Below, one piece after another: positions 16,194 to 25,024 of a stretch of DNA of 64,000 bases (its first letter is position 1; every line of letters starts with the position of its first letter). The position numbers were made by a program, and so were the translations under genes. The DNA lies in the NCBI RefSeq assembly GCF_001591965.1, contig NZ_BCVX01000008.1:124001-188000 (forward strand), written 5' to 3'. The notes beneath the pieces were generated by a model. It searched no databases. It was not told the DNA's origin and worked only from the letters and a program-made list of their open reading frames with translations. Origin of the DNA: Lysinibacillus odysseyi 34hs-1 = NBRC 100172. GTDB lineage: Bacteria; Bacillota; Bacilli; Bacillales_A; Planococcaceae.

Positions 16194-17138
16194 TTAATCT
16201 CCTCCCCCGCTGTCTCCACCACCATCACTTCCTCCGTCTCCGCTTCCATCCGAACCATCGAATGTCCCATCAATAACAGCGTCTATGAGATCCAGATAAT
16301 CCATATCTGATACGTCTATATGCGGCGGATCGCTATATACCTCACTAGATGTGTGAAGCTGTGCTGCCAGCAAAAGCAGGTCACCTTCTATCGGTAAATC
16401 ATCAGTCCTATCATCTATAAATTCACAAATGGCATCCAGCTCACCTATTGCTTTCAGTTCCGCTTGAGCAATAGCAAGCAGACAGACTACGCTATAGGTG
16501 TCCAGATCGAGCTTATCCTCGTCCTCCATTGCCTTTGAAAAGCGACCAACACACTCCCATACAGCTTGATCAAAACTACCTGTTCCTACAACAAGTAAAA
16601 GCGCTGCCCACTTTCCCTGATTGCCGCTATACCACCCGAGGTCTGTCAAACGAGTGTAGTAATTCTCATACGCTGCGGCCAGCTCCTCTGCTGCTTCAGA
16701 TCTTGCTGCAAGTACAGCAAGCAAGGGCTGTGGTAAAGAGAACCATTTCATCCCGGCTTTTTTCTTCAGAAAAGCGGAAATCTTCTTTATTTTATCAATC
16801 TGCTCTGGCTCTTTTATATACATCGCTGCTCGATAAGATTCTTCTCCTCCAATCGTCATCTGCTTCTGTAGGGCGAGGGCCTGTTCGACCCTATGCGGCT
16901 GCCCGGCAAATTGAGCATAATAGAGATGCTGCAGCTTTTGATTCATCCTTATCTTTTGATACCATTTAGTATTCACTTTAATCGTCTTTACAGTTTCCTC
17001 ATAATCCTTAGCAGAGAAGCTCATACCTTTTACCGCCAGCTTTGCCGCCATCCGGGTGCCTATTTGTCTGGCTCCTTTCCCAAAAAACAAATGAATCTTT
17101 TTTAAATTATCAAGAAACAACAATACCTTTTCTTCCAT
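16194..17138 (-). CDS. DUF4003-like protein with Gly/Ser/Asp tail
   Basis: A 314-residue, mostly helical cytosolic protein resembling the DUF4003 family of Bacillales, whose function is unknown. Recognisable segments are YYTRLTDLGWYSGNQGKWAA, VGRFSKAMEDE and TYSVVCLLAI. The last 20 residues are built only of Gly, Ser and Asp in short repeats, an acidic, flexible tail. The ATG is preceded by AGGGGGT. It is a single gene between the broken gene at 15.6-16.1 kb and the PH-domain gene. The family name is recalled by pattern and not certain. Confidence 0.65.
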   Translation of the reverse strand: MEEKVLLFLDNLKKIHLFFGKGARQIGTRMAAKLAVKGMSFSAKDYEETVKTIKVNTKWYQKIRMNQKLQHLYYAQFAGQPHRVEQALALQKQMTIGGEESYRAAMYIKEPEQIDKIKKISAFLKKKAGMKWFSLPQPLLAVLAARSEAAEELAAAYENYYTRLTDLGWYSGNQGKWAALLLVVGTGSFDQAVWECVGRFSKAMEDEDKLDLDTYSVVCLLAIAQAELKAIGELDAICEFIDDRTDDLPIEGDLLLLAAQLHTSSEVYSDPPHIDVSDMDYLDLIDAVIDGTFDGSDGSGDGGSDGGGDSGGGD

Positions 17139-17329
17139 ACATGATACCCCCTATCCCATTACGATTATGTAGATGACTAATAAATAAACAGCTATCCGGC
17201 CAAAAACTATGAACTTATATGTCCTTCATTTTATTACATTCCTGTATATGATAAGTAGCTTATTATCGCTCGGCTTCTGCATATAAAAGCGCAGAAATCC
17301 TTTTTAAAAAGTGAACCAGAAAAGAAAAG

Positions 17330-17352
17330 GCACCTCGCGATATGCTTGGTGC
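17330..17352 (-). terminator. Terminator of the PH-domain gene
   Basis: On the minus strand GCACC pairs with GGTGC over an 11-base loop, followed by a T-rich run. It lies directly after the gene end. Confidence 0.5.
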
Positions 17353-17358
17353 TCTCTA

Positions 17359-17973
17359 TTAGTTATTAATATATTTTTCAAATGTAGCTCCGAAATCTTT
17401 TTTCATGAAAGCTTCTTTGTTTTGAATAAGCCAATCATGCGAAAACTCAACGATTTGCTCAAAGGAAGCAGCTGGTGTAGATTCACTATTACTGCCCCGC
17501 CCTATCGCCGTAGAAGCAAGAGTCAAACTTTGCTTTGCAGCATCCAATTTATAGGCATTTGACTTCTGTTCAAGGGAAATTGCATGAAGAGCTTTATAGA
17601 GGTCTTTAATTTCATCAATATGTTTTTTATGGATATCAATAGAAAGGGCTGTACTCCCGATTGTAAACTTAATTTCCACATCCAGGTCAATCGTGCCCGC
17701 TGTTTCAAGGAAGACATTATCAATTGTATAATGCTCATAGTCATAGCGGCGAAGAAGGCGTTTTTTACTCAACGCACTTGTTCCGTCTACATGAATAAGG
17801 CCATAATTTGTAAAGCAATATTCATCTGCCTTTGTCTTAATCAAGAAATAAATTTCCTCATCAATTTCATTAAAAATAAAATCATCGGCATCTGTTTTAT
17901 CAAAATCAGAGCGTGGTACCACTACCCCGATATCAGACAGACCGAGTGCATCAGAAGCAATTTTTTTAAACAT
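17359..17973 (-). CDS. Bacterial PH-domain protein (YvbH-like)
   Basis: A 204-residue protein. The N-terminal about 125 residues match the bacterial PH domain: long alternating beta strands, IYFLIKTKADEYCFTNYGLIHV, KKRLLRRYDYEHYTIDNVFLE and DLDVEIKFTIG, then a final helix. The C-terminal region (about 130-204) resembles the oligomerisation segment found in B. subtilis YvbH. The ATG is preceded by AGGAGG. Function in the family is unknown. It is transcribed alone. Confidence 0.75.
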   Translation of the reverse strand: MFKKIASDALGLSDIGVVVPRSDFDKTDADDFIFNEIDEEIYFLIKTKADEYCFTNYGLIHVDGTSALSKKRLLRRYDYEHYTIDNVFLETAGTIDLDVEIKFTIGSTALSIDIHKKHIDEIKDLYKALHAISLEQKSNAYKLDAAKQSLTLASTAIGRGSNSESTPAASFEQIVEFSHDWLIQNKEAFMKKDFGATFEKYINN

Positions 17974-18091
17974 TTAGCTTTCCTCCTATAGTTATACAAT
18001 AAATATACGGTTAAAAAAGGTAATAAGTTTCAAATAAATTATAGCAGCAAATAGAAAAAACTTCATTCATTATCCAAAATATGAAAGAGCC

Positions 18092-18120
18092 TACCCCTAA
18101 AAAGCGGGTAGACCCTTATT
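18092..18120 (-). terminator. Probable terminator of the MMPL gene
   Basis: The minus strand CTACCC and GGGTAG pair around a T-rich loop, followed by CTCTTTC. The hairpin is moderate, 67 bases after the stop. Confidence 0.45.
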
Positions 18121-18186
18121 AAAATCTTTATTCCTATACAGCATCTTGCTCTGTCTAATAAAGAAGATGCCCTTTTACGTTCTCTC

Positions 18187-20391
18187 TCATTCTTTTCTCC
18201 AAAGCTTGCTTGGCCAGTAAGAAAACTTCCCGAACACCGTAATTAATGCCGGCACCAGCAAAGGCCGTACAATAAATGTATCAAGAAGGATCCCTACCGC
18301 TGTCACAATACCAAATTGTACGAGCAATTGAATTGGAAGTGTTGCAAGCACGGCAAATGTCCCTGCTAAGATCAACCCTGCAGAAGTAATAACTGCTCCT
18401 GTTGAAGCAACTCCTCCTGCGATTGCATCTGTATGCCTGTGGTCACGTTTACGGTTTTTCCAAATATCAGAAATCATAAAGATATTATAGTCATTACCAA
18501 GTGCAATAATAAACACAAAGCTATACAATGGAATGGCGCTTGCCATTGCCTCCTGGCCGAGCAATCCATGAATAATGAGCCATCCCGCTCCTAATGCGGC
18601 AAAGAATGACACAATGACTGTAATCATGAGATGAACAGCTGTAATAAGGGCCCGCAAGTATACGAGCAGGACAAGGAAGATAATTACAATCATAACCGGC
18701 TGAATCAGTGTTTCATCATGATACTGTACTTCTTTTGTATCAAGCTGTGCACTCGTCTCGCCGCCAAGCCAGAAGCCCGTTTCTGCCAGACCAGCACCTG
18801 TCATAATTTCCTTCATATCTTCTTTCATCTTTTCCACATCATCCATTGCTTCATTTGAATATGGATTTTTATTCAAATCTACTTCATACAGCTGGATATC
18901 TGGTTTCGTTTCACCAGTTCGTACTTCACTTACGAAATCAACATAAGGCAATGCTGCCAGATCCTCCGTAATATTTGTATCCTTTCCTCCTGTATCAATC
19001 AACACCTGTACTGGCGCCAGTTCACCTGGTGTAAAGTTCTCTTCAATTAAAGTAAACCCTTCACGTGAAGGCATATCCTCCGGGAAAGAAGACAATAAAT
19101 CATAATTATATTTAATATGAGTTGAAGTGTACGCCAGACCGATTAATACAGTACCTGTTAAAATAATGACAAGCCAAGGGTTGCTTGTTACAAAATTTCC
19201 AAGCTTCCGCATATAGCGGTGGTTTTGCTTAGGCTCCTTATAAGGCTTTTTCTTGTCTGCAGCGTAAGCCTTCGCCATATCGGCTGTACGGGGAACAAAT
19301 GGCCAAAATGCGGCTCTTCCCAAAACTGCAAGAACGGCAGGCAGGAGAGTCAAGACCGCAATACCCGTCAGCAAAACACCAAAGCTGAATGGAACCGCAA
19401 AGCGCTGAAACGCCCCATAATCTGCTAATGCCAGTGTTGCAAGACCGATCACCACTGTTAATCCGCTCATGACGATAGCGCCGGCAGATTCGCGAATGGC
19501 CTGTGCAAGTGCCAGAAATTTATTTTCCTCCTCCAGCAGGACATCCCGATAGCGTGTGATCAAAAATAGACAGTAGTCTGTACCTGCCCCAAATAAAAGG
19601 ACAATCATAATGGAGATTGCCTGTGCATCCTTATCAATCCAGCCGGAGTCCGCCATCCATCCCAGAAGCGGGCTGACCACCATAAAAGCAATTCCGACAA
19701 CTACAAGCGGCACAATCGCCAAAATGGGTGAACGGTAAATTAACAGTAAAATGACAAGGATAATAATGACGGTTGCCACCATCAGCTGAAAGTCAGCAGA
19801 TTTAAATAAATCAGTAGCATCAACTGAAATCCCTACAGGGCCTGAAAAACGGGCGTGCAATACATCATCATGTAAAGATGTATCATACGGATTTTCCTCC
19901 ATTTGCTCTTCTGTCATACGTTTAATCTCGGCTAAATTACTCTTTAACGTATCTGTATTCGCCTCTGTACTGAAAAACACAGGTGTCACAATCGAAGCGC
20001 CATTCTCAGATACAGAACCCATTAAAGCCTGCGGGGGCATCTGATCAAAGGGTGGAAGAGCCTCCTGCCCGGGCAGCGGATTTGCTCCAAGTGCTGCATA
20101 TAATTTCTGTATCCCTTCAATGTCACTCATTTCTAAACCGGCTTCCCTATACCAAACGATTAACAATGGAATACCTGAGTCTGAGGGAAACTGTTCCTCT
20201 AACAGCGCATCTGCCTGCTGGGACATCAATTCAGCCGGCAGGTCGGAGCCTCCATAGTTATCTACACTATTTACTTGCGGAAAAATCATTGCAAGTACAA
20301 CAGCCAGAGCAATCCAAAGGCCAAGGGTGACCCATCTCGTCTTCTTGCCCCCTACTATCTCTCCCCATCTTTCCAACGGGTGTTTTTTCAT
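18187..20391 (-). CDS. MMPL/RND-family transporter
   Basis: A 734-residue membrane protein with the two-fold MMPL layout: helix, large extracytoplasmic loop (about 40-200), five helices, cytosolic link, helix, second loop, five helices. MMPL family residues are seen in GAGTDYCLFLITRYRD near 272 and the parallel LGNDYNIFMISDIWKNRK near 640. Each conserved Asp-Tyr pair belongs to the proton-relay region. The family exports lipids, siderophores or drugs; the Bacillus relatives include YdfJ and YdgH. The ATG is preceded by AAGGGGAG. No regulator is adjacent. The substrate is unknown. Confidence 0.9.
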   Translation of the reverse strand: MKKHPLERWGEIVGGKKTRWVTLGLWIALAVVLAMIFPQVNSVDNYGGSDLPAELMSQQADALLEEQFPSDSGIPLLIVWYREAGLEMSDIEGIQKLYAALGANPLPGQEALPPFDQMPPQALMGSVSENGASIVTPVFFSTEANTDTLKSNLAEIKRMTEEQMEENPYDTSLHDDVLHARFSGPVGISVDATDLFKSADFQLMVATVIIILVILLLIYRSPILAIVPLVVVGIAFMVVSPLLGWMADSGWIDKDAQAISIMIVLLFGAGTDYCLFLITRYRDVLLEEENKFLALAQAIRESAGAIVMSGLTVVIGLATLALADYGAFQRFAVPFSFGVLLTGIAVLTLLPAVLAVLGRAAFWPFVPRTADMAKAYAADKKKPYKEPKQNHRYMRKLGNFVTSNPWLVIILTGTVLIGLAYTSTHIKYNYDLLSSFPEDMPSREGFTLIEENFTPGELAPVQVLIDTGGKDTNITEDLAALPYVDFVSEVRTGETKPDIQLYEVDLNKNPYSNEAMDDVEKMKEDMKEIMTGAGLAETGFWLGGETSAQLDTKEVQYHDETLIQPVMIVIIFLVLLVYLRALITAVHLMITVIVSFFAALGAGWLIIHGLLGQEAMASAIPLYSFVFIIALGNDYNIFMISDIWKNRKRDHRHTDAIAGGVASTGAVITSAGLILAGTFAVLATLPIQLLVQFGIVTAVGILLDTFIVRPLLVPALITVFGKFSYWPSKLWRKE

Positions 20392-21021
20392 GCAAGCTCC
20401 CCTTTTCTACTACAATAGTTTTATTCTTAGCCTTTCTTAAATAGATTAGCTGTGATCCAATACGTAGATTTATTTTGTTAGCCAATCGTAATTAGTAATA
20501 TTTAGAAAAAGATATAGCGGCGGCATTGTCACGGCAGGAAAGGCATATTAAGCATACCGCCCATCTCTAAAAAGAGATTGGAAAATGCCTTCCAAGAAGG
20601 TCAATAATCATCTGAAGTTACTATTAGTAATAAAGTATACCCCAATATTTATCCATTTAAATCCAGCAATATTCCTCCCGCATGTAAATAAATCATCGGC
20701 TTCGCTATAGCACATGATGATATCCGTAAAATGTCTGTTGCTGTACAGCATATTCTTTTTAATGATTATTTCTCCATCATCGGTTTCACATCTCCTTTAG
20801 TTAGAAGATATTTTGTCTCCGGCATGTTAGAAGAAAAAACTTTTATGTCTCGGCAGCCTTTTCTTCTTCATGATAGCAAACGTTATACAGAGAATGTAAG
20901 AGAAAGATATACTGTACTGAAAATAGCCAATTTTATCGAAGGAATTTACTGATTATATGGTATTAACGGACCTTCAGCGCTAAATCAAAAGATATCATTA
21001 TACAAACATTATACTTAACTC
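20392..21021. other. Intergenic stretch of about 630 bases
   Basis: It separates the MMPL gene from the divergent MerR gene. A 73-codon plus-strand frame (20731-20952) has no ribosome binding site and no family likeness. I see no clear hairpin or known RNA. It may be a decayed gene, but I cannot support that. Confidence 0.35.
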
Positions 21022-21024
21022 TTG

Positions 21025-21063
21025 CAACATTTGACAACCATCACTTTTTTTTGTTGAATGTTA
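21025..21063 (+). promoter_or_regulatory. Promoter and inverted-repeat operator of the MerR gene
   Basis: TTGACA (21031-21036) and TTGAAT (21054-21059) lie 17 bases apart. The boxes are covered by two inverted 13-base half-sites, CAACATTTGACAA and TTGTTGAATGTTA, which match at 10 of 13 positions when one is reversed. Such an arrangement fits autoregulation by the MerR-type product. Confidence 0.5.
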
Positions 21064-21101
21064 GTAGCACCTATAGAACAGATTTAAAAAGAGGTGATTG
21101 A

Positions 21102-21986
21102 ATGAACAAAAAGCTCACATACTCAATTCAACAAGTAGCTGATATGACAGGTCTATCCAAACAGGTCATCCGTAAATGGGAAGACCGCTACGGAATCATT
21201 ACACCGGAGCGCCTGGAAAACGGCTATCGTATTTATAACCAGGCTGAAGTCTCCTTACTTCAGAAAATCGTCGTTTTGACAGAGGCAGGGCATAGCATCA
21301 AGCAAGCAGCCATGCTCGCCGTCCAGGAACCTGAGGAACAGGAGGAAATCATCGACGTTCCTGTAGACCGGTTCGGTTACTTTCTTTATGCTTTAGAAGA
21401 TGCCGGCAAGCTTGCGGATGAAAAGAAAATACTTCATCTTCTTGAACAGGCGCATCACCAATTCGGGATAGATATTTCCATACAGCAGATTATCCTTCCT
21501 TTTTTGCAAAGGATCGGTCAGCTATGGTGTGATAAAGAATGGGGAGAATATCAGGAGGCGGTCAGCAGCCAAACGATTCGCGACTTTTTAGCCAATGTCC
21601 GCCGGCGTTTTTATGTACCAGACCACGCACCACTTGTATTGGGCAGCTGCCTGCCAAATGAACGTCATGAAATTCCGCTGCAGATTCTGCTCGTACAGTG
21701 CTTGTTGCGCGGCTACCGCACACTGATGCTTGGTCCTTCGCCTGCTCCAACGGCTATTGAATCTACCGTTCGCCTTGCTAATCCAGCAATTGTGCTATTG
21801 AGCGCTACAACCGGGGAGGCTTGGGCGGATGGGGGGAAAAGTTTATTGACTCTCGATGCCTTTGCTAAAACAGTTCCGCACGTTAAATTTTTCATAGGCG
21901 GTACAGGGACGAAGGAATATTTAAAAAATATAGAGCTTGAGAGGATTCAAGAAGCGCATTCATTAAATGAGGTGTTTTCATATTAG
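21102..21986 (+). CDS. MerR-family regulator with a B12-binding-like domain (CarH/LitR type)
   Basis: A 294-residue regulator. The MerR helix-turn-helix is at residues 6-75 (YSIQQVADMTGLSKQVIRKWEDRYGIITPER), followed by a helical bundle (about 90-170) and a Rossmann-like cobalamin-binding domain (about 176-290). CarH-type light sensors use Wx9EH and ExHxxG motifs. Here the first is W142-x9-E152-A153, the residue after Trp is Cys143, and the second is E187-R-H189-E-I-P192. The axial His is kept but the EH histidine and the Gly are not. It may bind cobalamin differently or not at all. GAGGTGA precedes the ATG. No carotenoid or photolyase gene is nearby. Confidence 0.82.
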   Translation: MNKKLTYSIQQVADMTGLSKQVIRKWEDRYGIITPERLENGYRIYNQAEVSLLQKIVVLTEAGHSIKQAAMLAVQEPEEQEEIIDVPVDRFGYFLYALEDAGKLADEKKILHLLEQAHHQFGIDISIQQIILPFLQRIGQLWCDKEWGEYQEAVSSQTIRDFLANVRRRFYVPDHAPLVLGSCLPNERHEIPLQILLVQCLLRGYRTLMLGPSPAPTAIESTVRLANPAIVLLSATTGEAWADGGKSLLTLDAFAKTVPHVKFFIGGTGTKEYLKNIELERIQEAHSLNEVFSY

Positions 21987-22248
21987 CTGGAAGGAGCATT
22001 TTTCCTTCCTTTTTTCTATTCGTTCATCTTCTTTCTCATATTTCTATTTTCATTATTAATCGGCTCATTGCTATATTGCTGCCTTATGTATATTTACTCA
22101 TTTTTAATAATGCTTAAAATGAGTCTCAGGAAAGTATCACTTCAGCATATCAGTCTGCTTCTGTATACTTTTGCCTTTCCAAAGAAAAAACCCTATAGAA
22201 TAGACTTTTTTAAAGCGCCTACTCTATAAGGTATATAGACAGTTTTTG

Positions 22249-22776
22249 TTATTTTCGGTTATGGTACTCTTTTTCTGTACCATCTGTAAAGCGTATTTCT
22301 AATTCCAGCTCTGTGTAGTCATCTCTTAGGTTAAATACATTAAGCACTTCTGTGATCACTTCATCTTCAGGTGTTGAAGCGCCAAACTTGAAACTCTGGA
22401 AGATCGGTTCCAATCGTTCATATGCTTCATCGCCATATGAATTATCACCATTTATATCATCCTCAATTGAGGCCTCTACACCCGACTGTTCATTTTCATA
22501 TTCTACTTCAAAGCTTTTTGTCTCAGAGTAATCGACATCAAGGGAAAAGTGTGTAAAGTCAAAGGAAGCATTCGCATTGGATACCGCATTATTGTTAGCA
22601 TTATTATCCGCATTATCTGTAGTGCCATTATTCGTTGTAGCGTTGTTGTCTGTCGTACTCTCGTTTTGTTCCGTCGGCGCATCCTTAGGTTTATCCTTGA
22701 CTTTCTCGTCATCATTACCACAAGCTGCTAATAATAGCATGCTCATTGGGATTGCCAGCCATTTTACGTTTTTCAT
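22249..22776 (-). CDS. YusW-like lipoprotein
   Basis: A 175-residue secreted lipoprotein. The signal peptide ends in the lipobox LLLAAC (Cys about residue 18). An Asn/Thr/Asp-rich linker (about 30-70) follows, and then a folded domain of YusW type (FDFTHFSLDVDYSETKSF, near 145 LRDDYTELELEIRF). I chose the ATG at 22776 (signal peptide directly after it, GGAG upstream), not the longer frame. Function is unknown. Confidence 0.75.
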   Translation of the reverse strand: MKNVKWLAIPMSMLLLAACGNDDEKVKDKPKDAPTEQNESTTDNNATTNNGTTDNADNNANNNAVSNANASFDFTHFSLDVDYSETKSFEVEYENEQSGVEASIEDDINGDNSYGDEAYERLEPIFQSFKFGASTPEDEVITEVLNVFNLRDDYTELELEIRFTDGTEKEYHNRK

Positions 22777-22951
22777 ATAAAATTCCACTCCTCTATAGCT
22801 TATTACCATATAAAAATACCCTATCTCTCAAAAAATATACGGGTTCATGCCACTTTTTTGTCATTCGAATACATTTAGTACTCTGTTGATTGATGATAGG
22901 ATACATATACAGAGGAATTTATATGCAATTTAATGTAATGTTCACTTTTAA

Positions 22952-23222
22952 GCGATAGCTATATTGCTAATACTCATGCCCGGACCAGCGATTTTGTTGA
23001 TTACGGGATAAAGCATTCCACCAAAACAAGGTCAGTACCCTAGCTGTATCGGGGCTTTTCACAGGTTTACTTGTGGCTTCTATCATGGAAGACAGTACGT
23101 TCATTTACAGTTCAGCAGCTATCTTTATGAAGATGACGTTTGCAGGTCCTGCCTATCTATACTGTTGTCGTATACATTTTACTGCCTTATCGATTAGGCT
23201 TTACATGTAAAACCTACTCATT
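22952..23222 (+). pseudogene. Degraded LysE/RhtB-type amino-acid exporter
   Basis: Fragments typical of LysE exporters are found in order but in different frames: ILLILMPGPAILLITG (ending in a stop), then DYGIKHSTK, then LAVSGLFTGLLVASIMED, then FMKMTFAGPAYL, and finally TVVVYILLPYRLGF after a further shift. The PGP motif and the KxxGxAYL motif are family hallmarks. At least three frame changes separate them and the C-terminal half is absent, so the gene is dead. The rest of the 22777-23440 gap shows nothing else. Confidence 0.5.
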
Positions 23223-23440
23223 CTCCTAAAAAGGAAAAAATCCGCAAGCTTTCTGCATCTAGTCATACTAGGTACATGCCGGCCGGTAAGCCTGCTTGTA
23301 TGCAAAAAGCGAACGGATTCTACTTTTACCTTTATGGATGTGCTTGTTAAAATATGGGCGACAGTATCTCTCTTGCCTTCAGGCTAAAAGAAATACCTAA
23401 ACAAATAATTACCTTTAAACGTCCATAACAAAATGCACTT

Positions 23441-24016
23441 TTATGATTCGCCGAAAACCGTGATAATTTCTTCAGCTGTTTTACGTTCTTTCCCTTTCGG
23501 CAGTTCATCAAAATAACCAAGCTGGAGCATTGAGATAACCCGCTCTCCCGGTGCTACCTTCATCGCCTCCCGGAATTTTGGCACATCAAGGAATCCAGGC
23601 GTCTTCCAGCAGGAGCCGATACCTTTATCCCATGCAAGCAGCTGGATATTTTGCAGGAGACAGGCAGCCGCTCCGTAATCCTCCAGGCGTTCTTTTTGGC
23701 GGGCATCTTCCGGCACAATGACGAATATATATGCACCTGGTAACGTAAACTTCTTCATCTGATTCTTTAGCTCTTCTGAAGAAAGTTCTTTCCAACGAGG
23801 GATAGCAAGATCGCGCAGTAAATCATAGAGCTTTTCCAGCTCCGGTCCACATGCTACAACTAGACGCCAAGGCTCCCGGTTACCATGATTAGGTGCCCAT
23901 ACAGCATCATTAATAATACTAAGCAAATCTTCCCGGTCCACAGGCTGGCCGTTAAATACTTTAATTGAACGTCGACCAATGACCGCTTCTCTTACAGATA
24001 GCGATTGTTCATTCAT
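23441..24016 (-). CDS. Nitroreductase-family flavoprotein
   Basis: A 191-residue FMN-dependent oxidoreductase. Typical features are the RRSIKVF flavin-phosphate loop (residues 15-21), the WAPNHGNREPWRLVV segment near 40-54, and the C-terminal GIGSCWKTPGF and MLQLGYFDE segments. The family reduces nitro compounds, quinones or flavins with NAD(P)H; the size resembles YfhC or YdgI of B. subtilis. The ATG is preceded by AAGGAG at a rather long distance of 12 bases. It stands alone, and the substrate is unknown. Confidence 0.85.
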   Translation of the reverse strand: MNEQSLSVREAVIGRRSIKVFNGQPVDREDLLSIINDAVWAPNHGNREPWRLVVACGPELEKLYDLLRDLAIPRWKELSSEELKNQMKKFTLPGAYIFVIVPEDARQKERLEDYGAAACLLQNIQLLAWDKGIGSCWKTPGFLDVPKFREAMKVAPGERVISMLQLGYFDELPKGKERKTAEEIITVFGES

Positions 24017-24208
24017 TTCCCGAATCTCTCCTTAAAATATTGAAAGTATATTATTATAAGTAAACAGATGCTCTTTTCCTCCAACCAACCTTATCATAAT
24101 TAGAGAAGTTTTAAAATATCTTCTAATCTAATTACATAAAACAGATTTCTCTATAAGTCTCTACTATACAGTAGTCAGGAGAATATCATGGCGGAAAAAA
24201 GTCTCCTA

Positions 24209-24736
24209 TTACAAAAATACATCGTCAATCCGATAGAAGTAGTACTGGATGTTCGGCGTATATGCTCCTGAATTTCTGTATTCATAATGACGGTTTTGGC
24301 TGTCATTTGTATGGGCGTGAACATAAGGAATGCCATTTCTGATACTTGTGACGATCGTGCTATGATCAATAACACCGTTTCCTTGAAAATCATAAAAAAT
24401 AACATCACCAATTTGTAAATCAGAGACAGAGGGTACTTGTTTTGCTGTCAGCCCCGATTTAGATGTTTCCAAATACCACCTTAGACTATGGGCGACAGAC
24501 CAGCTATAGCTCCATGTTTCGCTCCGGTAATGTTTGCTGTCTCCACTTTTCCAACCACCTGTAATCCACCAGCCTTTCCCACGATCAGGTGCGCCTCTCA
24601 TTGGGGCTCCACCAGCGAATAGGCATTGAGAAATAAAACTTGTGCAATCTACTGCAAACGATGGGTAATTCGGATTTCTGCCGTTCCACCATTTTTCTGC
24701 ATATTCCACCGCTGCATCTCGATTGTAAGTAGGAAT
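24209..24736 (-). CDS. Amidase-domain (NlpC/P60-like) protein with an ATT start
   Basis: A 175-residue protein of the putative amidase domain family. It has YNRDAAVEYAEKWWNGRNP (residues 4-22), then DCTSFISQC with the catalytic Cys31, then DHSTIV with the catalytic His and a late VHAHTND segment. The family motif begins before the first standard start (GTG 24709). In frame, nine codons upstream, lies ATT (24736-24734), 8 bases after a perfect AGGAGG. Either translation starts at ATT or an ATG was lost. There is no signal peptide. Relatives are often secreted or spore-associated. Confidence 0.75.
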   Translation of the reverse strand: MPTYNRDAAVEYAEKWWNGRNPNYPSFAVDCTSFISQCLFAGGAPMRGAPDRGKGWWITGGWKSGDSKHYRSETWSYSWSVAHSLRWYLETSKSGLTAKQVPSVSDLQIGDVIFYDFQGNGVIDHSTIVTSIRNGIPYVHAHTNDSQNRHYEYRNSGAYTPNIQYYFYRIDDVFL

Positions 24737-24744
24737 TCTTCCTT

Positions 24745-24750
24745 CCTCCT
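24745..24750 (-). promoter_or_regulatory. Ribosome binding site that points to an ATT start
   Basis: AGGAGG on the minus strand, separated by 8 bases from the ATT codon that begins the amidase-domain frame. No ATG, GTG or TTG lies at a usable distance. Confidence 0.65.
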
Positions 24751-25024
24751 TTTTCTTTCTTATCCTTTTATATGCCTCTTATTTTCTAAATATTTTTGAA
24801 TTGAAAAAGCAATCTTCAGGTCATGCTAAAAATATGCTACATTTATACAATTATGTCCTGCTATAATTGTAAATGAGATCCGTTTTTGCGCTTAGATTAA
24901 AAATATATATAAATTATAGCGGAATAAAATCCGCAATTTTCCAATTAAATCTCAAACAATTCCTTTATTGTTTTGTTAGAATAGGAAGAAAAGAGTAGGT
25001 CACAAGAGGAGATGGTGATGTGAT

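Noticed and set aside
20731-20952. 73-codon plus-strand frame in the gap before the MerR gene
   Set aside because: No ribosome binding site at its start, no family likeness, and the surrounding DNA shows no coding bias that I can see.
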